Shown piece by piece: positions 36,123 through 45,790 of a stretch of DNA of 64,000 nt. A program made the translations under genes and the position numbers. This stretch comes from JAWSVE01 sp050789445 (GTDB lineage: Bacteria; Pseudomonadota; Gammaproteobacteria; Pseudomonadales; Cellvibrionaceae). Positions within the stretch are counted from its first letter, which is position 1, and each line of letters starts with the position of its first letter. The stretch is from NCBI GenBank assembly GCA_050789445.1, contig JAILXR010000001.1, forward strand, positions 2,356,001-2,420,000, read 5' to 3'. The notes beneath the pieces are model-generated. The model searched no databases. It saw only the letters and a program-made list of their open reading frames with translations, and was not told where the DNA came from.

Positions 36123-36635
36123 TCAATTCAATGATGAAAGTATCTCATCTGCCACCGTTTTTGGCGATCGCCGTTCTGTGTCAATAATGATATCGGCAAC
36201 TTCTCTATAGAGAGGGTCTCGCCGATGAAACAAATCTTTGACTCTCTGGGTTGGATTTTCAACATTAAGTAGTGGGCGTTTTTTGTCTTTTGATGTTCTT
36301 GCGATTAATTGGTCAAGGTTTGCATTAAGATAAACAACATTACCAGTAGCCTTGAGCAACTCTCTATTAGCCAGCCTTTCGACAACTCCACCACCTGTAG
36401 CAAGAACAGTCTCCCCAAATTCGCCAGATAGTAATTCATGCAGAAGACTTTGTTCTCGATCCCTAAAACCTTCTTCACCTTCAACATCAAAGATCCAAGG
36501 TATGTCAGCCCCAGTTCTTTCTTCAATGATTTGATCTGTATCTTTGAAAGACCGAGAAGAGGAAGACGCCAGAATTTTACCAATGGTAGTTTTTCCAGCG
36601 CCCATAGGACCAATTAGAATAATTATTCCTAGCAT
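36123..36635 (-). CDS. aroK: Shikimate kinase
   Basis: A 170-residue kinase phosphorylating shikimate at the 3-position. The P-loop GPMGAGKTTIGKILA is at about 9-23. DTDQIIEERTG, GFRDREQSLL, TGGGVV and KRPLL cover the shikimate site and lid. I start at ATG 36633-36635 (MLGIIILIGP); a TTG at 36665 would add ten residues that end in the gap right after pilQ. The gene begins 31 bp after the pilQ stop, the pilMNOPQ-aroK-aroB arrangement of many gammaproteobacteria. Confidence 0.95.
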   Translation of the reverse strand: MLGIIILIGPMGAGKTTIGKILASSSSRSFKDTDQIIEERTGADIPWIFDVEGEEGFRDREQSLLHELLSGEFGETVLATGGGVVERLANRELLKATGNVVYLNANLDQLIARTSKDKKRPLLNVENPTQRVKDLFHRRDPLYREVADIIIDTERRSPKTVADEILSSLN

Positions 36636-36665
36636 ATAAGAAAATAACTCGCAGCAACAACTCAA

Positions 36666-38828
36666 TTACTGCGCTAGAGTCTCAGCTAACACCCTGGGTG
36701 TAATAAAGATCAGGAGCTCTCTCTTGCTCTCCCTTTTAACATCCTGTCTAAATAGGCGCCCTAAATAAGGAATATCACCCAAGAAAGGGACCTTCGTAAC
36801 ACCTGTTTGCTGTTCGGTTTGATAGATGCCGCCTAAAACTACCGTCTCACCATTAGCAACTAATACTTGGGTCTGAATCTGCGTGATATCAATCGTTGGA
36901 ATCCCACTTGCGATATCTATTTCGCCTACAGAATCCTGTGCAATATCCAAGTCCATGATGATATTACCGTCAGGGGTAATTTGCGGGGTCACATTTAATT
37001 TCAAAACAGCTTCTTTAAATGATGTTGAGGTAGCACCACTTGCTGACGCTTCTTGATAAGGAATCTCTGTACCACTTACTATTTCAGCTTCTTGCTTATC
37101 ACCAGTAATCACTTTCGGCTGTGACACGATCTCAGCGTTACCGCTATCCTCTAAAGCAGATAGTTCTAAATCCAAAAGCAAGCTATCCGTTATAAAATTA
37201 ATTGCAAAGCTTCCCGCAGGATTGAAAATACCAAGGTCAACTATCATATCTTCATTTAAATCTGTTAATTTATCAGGGTCATTTCCTAGAAGAACCTCAG
37301 CAGGACTCCCAGGATCACCATCAAGGCCCTCTATAGATCCAGAAAACTCCATTAATCGATCCCCACCACCATTAATATCAGCGCCAATCCCTCCCCATCT
37401 AACACCTAGCTCTTCTCTAAAGTCTGTATTAGCAATAACAATCCGTGCCTCAATCATCACCTGGCGAATAGGTATATCTATCTGATCAACCAGTTCTCGA
37501 AATTGGTTAATTTTTTCTTGTGTATCTGTCAGAATAATGGAATTAGTCCTTTCATCAACTATAGCTTGGCCCCTCTCAGACAAAATACTTCCTGTAGAGC
37601 TACCACCTTTTCCGCCACCGCCACTTGATCCTTCGGAATCAAACAAGTCAAATAATTCCCTCGCATTAGCGTATCGAATGCGAATATATTCCGTTCGCAA
37701 TGGAGCAAGCTCTTCTAGCTGTTTTAGGGTTTCTAATTCTTGACGCTCCCGCTCTGCAATCTCGGCCGCAGGTGCAACCATCAAGACATTTCCGATTCTT
37801 CTCTCATCTAGGCCTTTAGTTTTCAAAACCAATTCCAAAGCTTGGTCCCAAGGCACATTGTCAAGACGTAAAGCAATATTCCCTTCAACGGTATCACTAG
37901 CAACAAGGTTTAGATCCGTCATGTCAGCAATAATCTGTAAAACTGAACGAATAGGAATATCTTGAAAATTCAAAGAAATTCTCTCTCCAACATAAGCAAA
38001 CTCTTTTGCTTTCTCTTCAATTTCTTGAGCCGTCAGAGGCTTTATACTGATGATATAGTCTTTATCTGTTTGATAAGCTAGATAGTCGTACTCACCCGCT
38101 GCCTCAATACGAACAACCGCGCCATTTCTACGACTTTCTGCATTTACTAATTTAACCGGTGTTGCGAAGTCATTCACATCATAACGATTCGCTAAATTAG
38201 TGGGCAAATTCGCACCTTCAAAGGTTAACTCAATAGCACCTCTAACTTCTTGCATATCAATATTGGTATTGGGATTAGCTAGACTAATAATAACTTTACC
38301 TTCGCCTGCATCGCCTCTTCTAAAATCAATATTGGTAATACCATTTTCTGATCGGCCAAAAGAAGGTTTTTGAGAAGGTGCTTGACCTATAGAAGGTGAA
38401 ACAGCGGGGGTCGAAGAAACACCTCCAACTGCACCTTGGCCAACCTCCAAAAAGAAAGTATTTCCTTCAGAGCGCATTTGATAGCCTGTTAGCTGATCTA
38501 GATTGACGATAAGTCGAGTGCGATTATCCCCCTCCAAAACCATAGCGCTTTGTGCATTAGCCATAGATAAAGGAAATCGCTTTTCGGCAAGCCCATTATC
38601 AACACCCACAAAATCCAGAACTATTCTTGCTGGCTGCTCAATTGCATAATCTTCTGGTGTTGAAGCGGCCTCGCTAAACCCCAGTTTTATCTCAAAACGA
38701 TCACCAGGCAATGTTGAGAAACTGATATCCTCAATAGAATTTGCAAACGTTATTTGCGCCCCCAACACTGCAACTGCTGTGCAAATCGGGAAGAAGGTTT
38801 TTTTCATCCACTTTATATTGCTTAACAT
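36666..38828 (-). CDS. pilQ: Type IV pilus secretin PilQ
   Basis: A 720-residue outer-membrane secretin through which the pilus fibre passes. After a signal sequence (about 8-30) there are two AMIN-like peptidoglycan-binding segments (about 30-110 and 165-270). The STN/N0 domain follows (ISLNFQDIPIRSVLQIIADM), then the N1 domain (LRTEYIRIRYANARELFDL), a Gly/Ser-rich loop near 405-418 (EGSSGGGGKGGSSTGS) and the secretin core with VANGETVVLGGIYQTEQQ and LGRLFR. It is the last gene of pilMNOPQ, 6 bp after pilP. Confidence 0.95.
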   Translation of the reverse strand: MLSNIKWMKKTFFPICTAVAVLGAQITFANSIEDISFSTLPGDRFEIKLGFSEAASTPEDYAIEQPARIVLDFVGVDNGLAEKRFPLSMANAQSAMVLEGDNRTRLIVNLDQLTGYQMRSEGNTFFLEVGQGAVGGVSSTPAVSPSIGQAPSQKPSFGRSENGITNIDFRRGDAGEGKVIISLANPNTNIDMQEVRGAIELTFEGANLPTNLANRYDVNDFATPVKLVNAESRRNGAVVRIEAAGEYDYLAYQTDKDYIISIKPLTAQEIEEKAKEFAYVGERISLNFQDIPIRSVLQIIADMTDLNLVASDTVEGNIALRLDNVPWDQALELVLKTKGLDERRIGNVLMVAPAAEIAERERQELETLKQLEELAPLRTEYIRIRYANARELFDLFDSEGSSGGGGKGGSSTGSILSERGQAIVDERTNSIILTDTQEKINQFRELVDQIDIPIRQVMIEARIVIANTDFREELGVRWGGIGADINGGGDRLMEFSGSIEGLDGDPGSPAEVLLGNDPDKLTDLNEDMIVDLGIFNPAGSFAINFITDSLLLDLELSALEDSGNAEIVSQPKVITGDKQEAEIVSGTEIPYQEASASGATSTSFKEAVLKLNVTPQITPDGNIIMDLDIAQDSVGEIDIASGIPTIDITQIQTQVLVANGETVVLGGIYQTEQQTGVTKVPFLGDIPYLGRLFRQDVKRESKRELLIFITPRVLAETLAQ

Positions 38829-38834
38829 GACCGT

Positions 38835-39368
38835 TTATTCCTTCTCTTTTAATTTCAGTGATCGCGGACGCTCAACCCAACCGTCCAAACCATCAGTTAC
38901 TATTTCAATAACATCAATTTGTGTGTTGTTCACGGCAACAACTTTGCCGTGATTTTTCCCAAGGTAATTACCTTGCTTCAAATAATGAACTTGCCCTTCA
39001 CCATCATCAACAAGCACCCAGAGAGTGCTGCTTTTTTCAAAAGTTCCAACCATACTTAACGAGGCAAAATTGTAATTTTCAAGTAATTCTTTAGTTCTAT
39101 TCAAATTAGGCTTTACATCACTACGCTTACCAACAATAGTGTTCTTTTGCTCTATGATAGCCTGATCAAAAGGATTACGAAGACGCGAAGCACTATACGT
39201 AAAAGCCTCATAAGGACTAAATGCTGGCAATGGATCAACTTGTCCTTGAGGGCGCTTTTTGGTCTCGTCGATAAACTCACGAAGATCTGCATGCTCAGAA
39301 CTTCCCGCGCAGCCTATTAACAATGAACTAACAATAAAAAATAACGGCACTAAAGATATATTTTTCAT
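38835..39368 (-). CDS. pilP: Type IV pilus lipoprotein PilP
   Basis: A 177-residue inner-membrane lipoprotein. The signal ends in the lipobox LIGC with Cys20, followed by an extended region (PQGQVDPLPAFSPYEAFTYSA) that binds the PilNO dimer. A compact C-terminal beta domain has LSMVGTFEKSSTLWVLVDDGEG and VHYLKQGNYLGKNHGKV; it contacts the periplasmic part of PilQ. The start is 1 bp from the pilO stop, so translation is coupled. Confidence 0.94.
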   Translation of the reverse strand: MKNISLVPLFFIVSSLLIGCAGSSEHADLREFIDETKKRPQGQVDPLPAFSPYEAFTYSASRLRNPFDQAIIEQKNTIVGKRSDVKPNLNRTKELLENYNFASLSMVGTFEKSSTLWVLVDDGEGQVHYLKQGNYLGKNHGKVVAVNNTQIDVIEIVTDGLDGWVERPRSLKLKEKE

Positions 39369-39369
39369 C

Positions 39370-39975
39370 TTATTCTTCCTGCGCTTTATAACGATAGGTT
39401 TTAGCCAAAATCGTCATATCCAAACCGCGTCCTGACTTGGATTGTAAAATATCGAAATCATGGAGGGTCACAATTCTTGGCATACCGGCTATCGAGCTAA
39501 CAAAACTACCAAGGTCGTGGTAACTACCCTGAACCTTGACTTCAATCGGCAGCTCTACATAAAACTCAGCAACTTTTTCAGATTGGAAAGTAGTGCTATT
39601 TAAGTTGAGCCCCGAACTTTCGCCCTTCTCCTCAATATCCTCCAAAAGACCAGGCACTTCAGTATCACTGGGTAGCTGCGAGACAAGCCCCTCAAATGCC
39701 TCTTCCATAGCGATCATTTGCTTACGATATTCCTCTAGGTTCGCAGCATCATGCGCTTTTTTCTCAAAGGTCTGCCTCAATTGAGTTTCTTTTTGCTGAA
39801 TTGAAGCTAATTGCATATTCATATCTTTAACAAAGAGAAAATAAGCGCCTATTAAGATAGCTGATATTGCCGCGACCCACAAAAAAGCACGCACAATTAA
39901 GGGCCAAACACCGATCCTATCTGCATCAGAAAAGTCAATATTCTGAATTTGTTCGAGGGTATCCTGAAAAGCCAT
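39370..39975 (-). CDS. pilO: Type IV pilus inner-membrane protein PilO
   Basis: A 201-residue bitopic protein with a transmembrane helix at about 26-48, a coiled coil at about 52-100 and a ferredoxin-like periplasmic domain with FYVELPIEVKVQGSYHDLGSF. It pairs with PilN and PilP to align the pilus assembly platform with PilQ. Its start overlaps the end of pilN by one base. Confidence 0.94.
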   Translation of the reverse strand: MAFQDTLEQIQNIDFSDADRIGVWPLIVRAFLWVAAISAILIGAYFLFVKDMNMQLASIQQKETQLRQTFEKKAHDAANLEEYRKQMIAMEEAFEGLVSQLPSDTEVPGLLEDIEEKGESSGLNLNSTTFQSEKVAEFYVELPIEVKVQGSYHDLGSFVSSIAGMPRIVTLHDFDILQSKSGRGLDMTILAKTYRYKAQEE

Positions 39976-40559
39976 TAGCCATTCCCCTTATTCGCAATGT
40001 CATCTTTCTTAGCAGGAACAGCAGCATTGACAGTCATTTTAAACTTTTGCTCTTGAATCCCACTATCCTTATCGGACAACTCATCAATAGTTGACATGCT
40101 AGCGCCTTCGAACCATTCAGATTCTTCAAAGTTTCTCATGAGAGAAGAAATCCTATTAAGAGATTCGGCGGCACCCACAATACTTAGCTGATCACCTTTT
40201 CGGGAAAGCTCTGTTAAGTAAATACCTTTAGGAACAGCTTTTACGATTTCATCAAAATAATGAACAATGACAGGCCGCGTATACTGAAGATCCTGAATTA
40301 CTTTCATCCGATCTAACAGTTCAGCTTTTCGCTTTTTAAGCTCTTCAATCTCTTTAACTTGATCCTCTAGCTTCGCGATTTCAGACTGTAATAATTGATT
40401 ACGGCTGCTTTGGTTGTCTATCGAACCCTGAACAGAACTCACCCAAGTGTATCCGCACACCAAGCCCAGAATACAAAAGCCAATCAAAATGGTGAAAAAC
40501 TCTTTCTTCTTCTCTTGGCGCTCTTCATCACGCCAAGGTAGTAAATTAATATTCGACAT
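39975..40559 (-). CDS. pilN: Type IV pilus inner-membrane protein PilN
   Basis: A 194-residue bitopic protein. The conserved cytoplasmic N terminus MSNINLLPWRDEERQEKK binds PilM. A membrane helix at about 22-42, a coiled coil (about 50-90) and a small periplasmic domain follow (GIYLTELSRKGDQLSIVGAA). It overlaps pilM and pilO by one base each, so the set pilM-N-O-P is translationally coupled. Confidence 0.95.
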   Translation of the reverse strand: MSNINLLPWRDEERQEKKKEFFTILIGFCILGLVCGYTWVSSVQGSIDNQSSRNQLLQSEIAKLEDQVKEIEELKKRKAELLDRMKVIQDLQYTRPVIVHYFDEIVKAVPKGIYLTELSRKGDQLSIVGAAESLNRISSLMRNFEESEWFEGASMSTIDELSDKDSGIQEQKFKMTVNAAVPAKKDDIANKGNG

Positions 40560-41626
40560 TATTCGAAACTCCTCATCGCCAACCCTGTGGCTATCATCAA
40601 TGATGGAGCATCGTTAGCCAATGCAACGGCATTCACCCTAGAAGCAACCGACATATTCGCAAAAGGGTTCGCAACTACCGTCTGCGTTCCAAGTTTTTCT
40701 TCTATCAGATCAGGAAGGCCATCAAGAGAGGCTACTCCACCGGCCAATACGATATGATCAACATCATTGTACTGACTAGAAGAGAAGAAAAATTGAAGTG
40801 ATCGAGTGACTTGCTGAACAACGGCTTCTTTGAAAGGCTCAAGAACCTCACTTTCATAATCATCTGGTAGACCGCCTTGCTTCTTGGCCAGCCCCGCTTC
40901 TTCGGCTGATAATCCATAACGCCTTTGAATTTCTTCCGTTAACTGTCGTCCACCAAACAGCTGCTCGCGGGTATAAACCGTTTTACCATTAACCAGAACG
41001 CTCAGAGTTGTCATGGTTGAGCCAACATCAACAATGGCCACGACCTGATCTTCTTGATCTTCTAACTGCTCTTCGATTAACGAAAAAGCTCTCTCCATTG
41101 TATAGGCTTCTACATCCACCACCTTCGGCTGCAACCCAGCAATTTCAAGAACATCCACTCTCAAATCGACGTTTTCTCGTCGGCAAGCAGCAAGTAACAC
41201 CTCGACTTGGTCTGGATTTCGCTCAGATACACCCTGAATCTCAAAATCGATAGCGACTTCCTCAAGGGGATAAGGAATGTACTGATCCGCCTCAAGTGTA
41301 ATTTGGGTTTCCATAGCATCTTCACTGAGACCAGCGGGCATCTCAATCAGCTTGGTAATTACAGCAGAACCAGCCACTGCAACAGCAGCGTACTTACTTT
41401 TGTTTTTAGCGAGCTGTGCTACGGCTTGAATAGTTTCGGCAACAGGTTCGAGTTCGTTGATGTTTTTCTCAACAACGGCGTTGGGTGGCAGTGCTTTCAC
41501 AGCATAACTTTCCACACGATAACGATCCCCTTGACGGCTTAGCTCTATTAGCTTCACAGAAGTGGAACTAATGTCTAAACCAACAACCGGTTTATTTTTT
41601 TTGTCGAAGAAGTCAAATATTCCCAT
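40559..41626 (-). CDS. pilM: Type IV pilus assembly ATPase-fold protein PilM
   Basis: A 355-residue actin/FtsA-like cytoplasmic protein that binds the PilN N terminus and links the alignment complex to the motor. It has VVGLDISSTSVKLIEL, DQYIPYPLEEVAIDFEI, VAIVDVGSTMTTLSVLVNG and VLAGGVASLDGLPDLIEE. It is the first gene of pilMNOPQ and divergent from the PBP1A gene, with 162 bp between starts, the usual arrangement in gammaproteobacteria. Confidence 0.96.
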   Translation of the reverse strand: MGIFDFFDKKNKPVVGLDISSTSVKLIELSRQGDRYRVESYAVKALPPNAVVEKNINELEPVAETIQAVAQLAKNKSKYAAVAVAGSAVITKLIEMPAGLSEDAMETQITLEADQYIPYPLEEVAIDFEIQGVSERNPDQVEVLLAACRRENVDLRVDVLEIAGLQPKVVDVEAYTMERAFSLIEEQLEDQEDQVVAIVDVGSTMTTLSVLVNGKTVYTREQLFGGRQLTEEIQRRYGLSAEEAGLAKKQGGLPDDYESEVLEPFKEAVVQQVTRSLQFFFSSSQYNDVDHIVLAGGVASLDGLPDLIEEKLGTQTVVANPFANMSVASRVNAVALANDAPSLMIATGLAMRSFE

Positions 41627-41725
41627 TTTTCCATCAAATTCCGATACTTATACGTGATTGATGTTATAGCACTTTAACAAGGCCGTGCAATAGGGTTATT
41701 GGTAGGTAAATAGCCCAAAAGCTCG

Positions 41726-41731
41726 TATAAT
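41726..41731 (+). promoter_or_regulatory. Candidate -10 box for the PBP1A gene
   Basis: A perfect TATAAT lies at 41726-41731, 57 bp before the GTG start of mrcA in the 162-bp divergent region shared with pilM. The -35 position (about 41703) has only weak similarity to consensus. Confidence 0.4.
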
Positions 41732-41788
41732 GGTTAAAATTTATCGCGAAAAAGCGCTAACCCACTAATTTATATAGATAAAATATTT

Positions 41789-44458
41789 GTGAACCGCTCA
41801 TCCATAACAATCAGCCTTCTAGTACTTTTGACTGGCCTCTGCAGCGCCATCGTTGGCTGGACCGGCCTTTACCTATACCTAAATCCTAATTTACCTACTG
41901 TTGAGAAGCTTAGAGAGATAAAATTCCAAACTCCTCTCAGGATTTACTCATCCGACAATCAACTCATTGGTGAGTTTGGTGAAATACGTCGTGTCCCTGT
42001 TAGTATTGATGAGGCACCACCACTATTAATTAAAGCCTTTCTTGCCGCAGAAGACGACCGCTTTTACAGCCACAACGGTGTAGATATCCGAGGAATTGTG
42101 AGAGCTGTTTCACGTTTAGTAAAAACAGGAGAGAAACAAGGCGGTGGCAGCACGATCACCATGCAGGTCGCCAAAAATTCCTTTCCGATTAATGACGGCT
42201 CCTTTACCTATAAAGCTAAACAAATATTTCTCGCCCTAAAAATAGAAAAAGAATTGGCGAAAGACGAAATCATGGAACTATACATTAACCAAAATTTTCT
42301 CGGCAATAGAGCAGAGGGAGTTGGTGCTGCAGCTCAAGTCTATTACGGAAAAGCGATTGATGAATTAACTGTAGCACAACTAGCTATGATCGCAGGTTTA
42401 CCCAAAGCTCCATCGGCCTTTAATCCCCTTGTTAATCCTGAGCGGGCTATTGAGAGACGTGATTGGATTTTAAGGAGGATGTTTAAGCTCGACTTCATCA
42501 CGGAAGATTCCTATAAAGAAGCCATTGATACTCCGGTCACTGCTAGTTATCACGGTCAACAAATTGAACTCAGCGCCCCTTACATTGCTGAAATGGTTCG
42601 TAAAGAAGTGGTTGACCTTTATGGAGACAAAGCATATTCAGAAGGCTATCGAGTATTTACTACCGTCAATAGCACGCTACAAAAGGCTGCCCAGCAATCT
42701 GTGATTAAGGGTTTGATCGCTTACACCGACAGACACGGGTATCACGGCCCAGAACAAAACCTAGGCCAAACATCTCTCCAACAAGACAAGCGAAAAGCTA
42801 GCGATATAATAGATACGCCAAATCTGGATACCACACAGAAGGCATGGGTAGCTCAGTTGCAAATCATTCCTGAATATTCAGGATTACTACCCGCTGTTGT
42901 TACAGAAGCAAAAGATGAAGCCATTAAATTTTTACTACAAGATGGTAACATTTATGAACTACCCTGGGAGAATGGCCCAAGCAATGCGCGCCCCTATATT
43001 TCCGAAGACAGCCGAGGACCAAAACCGAAAAACGCTCAAAGCTTCTTAAAAGTAGGAGATGTGATTCGCGTTTATCAAAAAAACGACCAGCTCTGGTATC
43101 TGACTCAAGTTCCAAAAGCACAGGCCTCACTTATTGCGCTTGACCCACACAACGGTGCAATTATTTCACTTGTTGGCGGCTTTGACTTTTCCTATAGCAA
43201 TTACAACCGAGCTACACAAGCTAAACGACAGCCTGGCTCTAATTTCAAACCCTTTGTATATGCAGCAGCTCTCGAAAATGGTTTTACAGCCGCAACAATT
43301 GTTAATGATGCCCCTATCATTAAGTTTGATAGCGCGCTCGAGCGTGCATGGCGCCCAGAAAATTCTGGTGGAAAGTACAGCGGCCCTATTCGCTTACGAG
43401 AGGGGCTTTATCGCTCGAAAAATTATGTCGCCATTCGCGTTCTCGACTCTATGGGGTTTAGAAAAGCATTGAAAAATATGGATCGATTCGGTTTCGATAA
43501 ATCAGAATTACCCAAAGACTTGACACTAGCGCTCGGCAGCCATGTTTTAACTCCCATACAGGTCGCTCGCGGCTATACAGTTTTTGCCAATGGTGGATTC
43601 AAAGTTGAACCATATTTTATTGACCGAATAGAAAATGAAGAGGGAGAAATATTTTTCGAAGCGACTCCTGCAACTGTATGTAGCCGCTGCGACAAGAATA
43701 ATGAAGAGTTCCCCGAAAACGAAAAAAACGACCCTTCACTAACTGCGTTAGCAATTGATGATGCTGTTTCTGCAAGCAATACGTTAAACCCCAATGAGGA
43801 TTTAGAAAAAAATATTCGAGCTGACTTATCGAATGAACTGGCTGGAAAAACTGACTCTACAGAAAGTGATGCATCTACGAAAGAAGCAGATGGCGAAGGA
43901 AAAAATATTGCTAACTCTGTAGAAAAAATTAAACCTGAAAAAATCTTACCCAAAGCTGAACGAGTAATGGATGAACGCGTCGCCTACATCATGGATAGTA
44001 TTTTAAAAGATGTTATCGTTCGAGGCACTGGAACAGCCGCGAGAAAATTAAACCGTAGCGACATCGCTGGAAAAACAGGAACTGTTGGATCGGATGTCAA
44101 TAATTTTGACGCATGGTTTTCTGGATACAATCAAAATTTAGTCGTAACAGCATGGATTGGCTTCGATCAAAACTTACCTTTAGGCAAAGGGGAATACGGA
44201 GCTGTAGCTGCACTACCTATTTGGATGGATTTTATGCAGGAAGCTTTAAAAGATACTCCTGAAGTCCCTAGAGAGCAACCTGCTGGGTTAGTCAGCGTTA
44301 GAGTTAATGCAAAAACGGGTTTACGCTCTCCACCTGAAGATCCAAATTTTGTATTCGAATTATTCAGAACAGAAAATATTCCAGAACTCGACACCAATAT
44401 AGATGTCTTTGTACCTACTGAGAATGGTGAAGAAGTGCATCCTGACGAACTGTTCTAA
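41789..44458 (+). CDS. mrcA: Penicillin-binding protein 1A (GTG start)
   Basis: An 889-residue bifunctional class A PBP. The membrane anchor is at about 8-30. The glycosyltransferase domain (about 55-230) has the catalytic Glu in AEDDRFYSHNGVDI and GGSTITMQVAKN. An OB-like domain precedes the transpeptidase (about 430-790) with SxxK in GSNFKPF, SKN in YRSKNYVAIR and KTG in AGKTGTVGSD. An acidic low-complexity insert of about 95 residues (about 628-724; EEFPENEKND..., STESDASTKEADGEG) sits between the SxN and KTG motifs. It polymerises and crosslinks peptidoglycan. It is divergent from pilM. Confidence 0.95.
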   Translation: MNRSSITISLLVLLTGLCSAIVGWTGLYLYLNPNLPTVEKLREIKFQTPLRIYSSDNQLIGEFGEIRRVPVSIDEAPPLLIKAFLAAEDDRFYSHNGVDIRGIVRAVSRLVKTGEKQGGGSTITMQVAKNSFPINDGSFTYKAKQIFLALKIEKELAKDEIMELYINQNFLGNRAEGVGAAAQVYYGKAIDELTVAQLAMIAGLPKAPSAFNPLVNPERAIERRDWILRRMFKLDFITEDSYKEAIDTPVTASYHGQQIELSAPYIAEMVRKEVVDLYGDKAYSEGYRVFTTVNSTLQKAAQQSVIKGLIAYTDRHGYHGPEQNLGQTSLQQDKRKASDIIDTPNLDTTQKAWVAQLQIIPEYSGLLPAVVTEAKDEAIKFLLQDGNIYELPWENGPSNARPYISEDSRGPKPKNAQSFLKVGDVIRVYQKNDQLWYLTQVPKAQASLIALDPHNGAIISLVGGFDFSYSNYNRATQAKRQPGSNFKPFVYAAALENGFTAATIVNDAPIIKFDSALERAWRPENSGGKYSGPIRLREGLYRSKNYVAIRVLDSMGFRKALKNMDRFGFDKSELPKDLTLALGSHVLTPIQVARGYTVFANGGFKVEPYFIDRIENEEGEIFFEATPATVCSRCDKNNEEFPENEKNDPSLTALAIDDAVSASNTLNPNEDLEKNIRADLSNELAGKTDSTESDASTKEADGEGKNIANSVEKIKPEKILPKAERVMDERVAYIMDSILKDVIVRGTGTAARKLNRSDIAGKTGTVGSDVNNFDAWFSGYNQNLVVTAWIGFDQNLPLGKGEYGAVAALPIWMDFMQEALKDTPEVPREQPAGLVSVRVNAKTGLRSPPEDPNFVFELFRTENIPELDTNIDVFVPTENGEEVHPDELF

Positions 44459-44477
44459 AGCCCTTAAAAACAATTCC

Positions 44478-44526
44478 ACACCTACAAAAAAGCCAACTGA
44501 TTGTTAGTTGGCTTTTTTGTAGGTGT
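44478..44526. terminator. Bidirectional Rho-independent terminator
   Basis: A perfect inverted repeat with 21-base arms (44478-44498 and 44506-44526) and a seven-base loop. The core agccaact / agttggct is flanked by A and T tracts, so it works on both strands. It separates the convergent mrcA and malic enzyme genes. Confidence 0.92.
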
Positions 44527-44545
44527 AAATATTGAAATAACTTTA

Positions 44546-45790
44546 TTACAACGGATAATGCTCCGGATACGGAAGCCTCGCCACGTCGGTTTCAACTGCT
44601 GCTGCTGCAACAGCAGACGCTACGACTGACAACAATCTTGGGTCAGTTGGTTTCGGTAAAATATATTCAGGACCAAAGCTAATATCCGCTTTTCCATAAG
44701 CACTTTTTACTTCGTCTGGCACCTCTTGTTTCGCAAGTGCACGTATTGCTTCAACTGCCGCCAGTTTCATTTCTGAATTAATTATTCTCGAACGAACATC
44801 TAAAGCACCGCGAAACAAAAAAGGAAAACATAAAACATTATTAACTTGATTCGGATAATCTGAACGACCAGTAGCCATAATGAGATCATCACGAACAGCA
44901 TGCGCATCTTCAGGGAATATCTCCGGGTCTGGATTAGAACACGCAAACACAACTGGGCGAGGAGCCATTTTTTTTAGCTGTTCAGGCGAAAATAAATTTG
45001 CACCAGAAACACCTAAAAACACATCAGCATCAACAATCGCATCGTCTAAATCTCTTTCATCAGTGACTAACGCAAATTGCTTTTTATGTGACGTTAAATC
45101 TGTCCGCTCTGAATGGATGACACCTTTACGGTCAAGCATTGTAATATTTTTTAATTGCGCTCCCGCTTCTATCATTAAATTGCAACAAGCCTTTGCCGCT
45201 GCACCCGCACCCAAACAAACAATTTTTGCTTGGCGCAATGACTTACCTTGAATTTCTAGCGCATTTAGCATTGCAGCCACTGTCACAATTGCCGTGCCAT
45301 GTTGATCGTCATGAAAAATGGGGATATCACAGCGACGAATTAATTCGCTCTCTATTTCAAAACATTCAGGCGCTTTAATATCTTCTAAATTAATTCCACC
45401 AAATGTTTCTGCGATTCGCTGAACAGTTTCAATAAACGCCTGTGGGTTTTCCGCATTCACTTCTATATCAACAGAGTTAATATTGGCAAATCGTTTAAAC
45501 AAAAGGCTTTTACCTTCCATGACTGGCTTGCTTGCGAGAGGCCCTAAATTCCCCAAACCAAGAATCGCACTACCATCTGTAATAACGGCAACCAGATTAC
45601 CCTTACCTGTATATTTGTATGCATCGTCAGGATTTTTAGCAATAGCTCGGACGGGTTCTGCCACACCGGGGCTATAGGCAAGAGATAGGTCATTCGGAGT
45701 GTTCGCGGCTGTTGTTAGCTCGATACTTAACTTTCCAGGCAAAGGAAATTCGTGGTAATCCAAGGCCGCCTGTTTAAATTCATCACTCAT
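44546..45790 (-). CDS. Malic enzyme, short form
   Basis: A 414-residue oxidative decarboxylase turning malate into pyruvate and CO2. It has the N-terminal malic domain (about 10-150) with LAYSPGVAEPVRAIA, GLGNLGPLASKPVMEGK and DIEVNAENPQAFIETV; the metal site FHDDQHGTAIV; and the NAD(P) fold (IVCLGAGAAAKACCNLMI). It corresponds to the N-terminal part of MaeB and lacks the C-terminal phosphotransacetylase-like domain (about 340 residues). Cofactor preference is not certain from sequence. It converges with mrcA across a bidirectional terminator. Confidence 0.9.
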   Translation of the reverse strand: MSDEFKQAALDYHEFPLPGKLSIELTTAANTPNDLSLAYSPGVAEPVRAIAKNPDDAYKYTGKGNLVAVITDGSAILGLGNLGPLASKPVMEGKSLLFKRFANINSVDIEVNAENPQAFIETVQRIAETFGGINLEDIKAPECFEIESELIRRCDIPIFHDDQHGTAIVTVAAMLNALEIQGKSLRQAKIVCLGAGAAAKACCNLMIEAGAQLKNITMLDRKGVIHSERTDLTSHKKQFALVTDERDLDDAIVDADVFLGVSGANLFSPEQLKKMAPRPVVFACSNPDPEIFPEDAHAVRDDLIMATGRSDYPNQVNNVLCFPFLFRGALDVRSRIINSEMKLAAVEAIRALAKQEVPDEVKSAYGKADISFGPEYILPKPTDPRLLSVVASAVAAAAVETDVARLPYPEHYPL

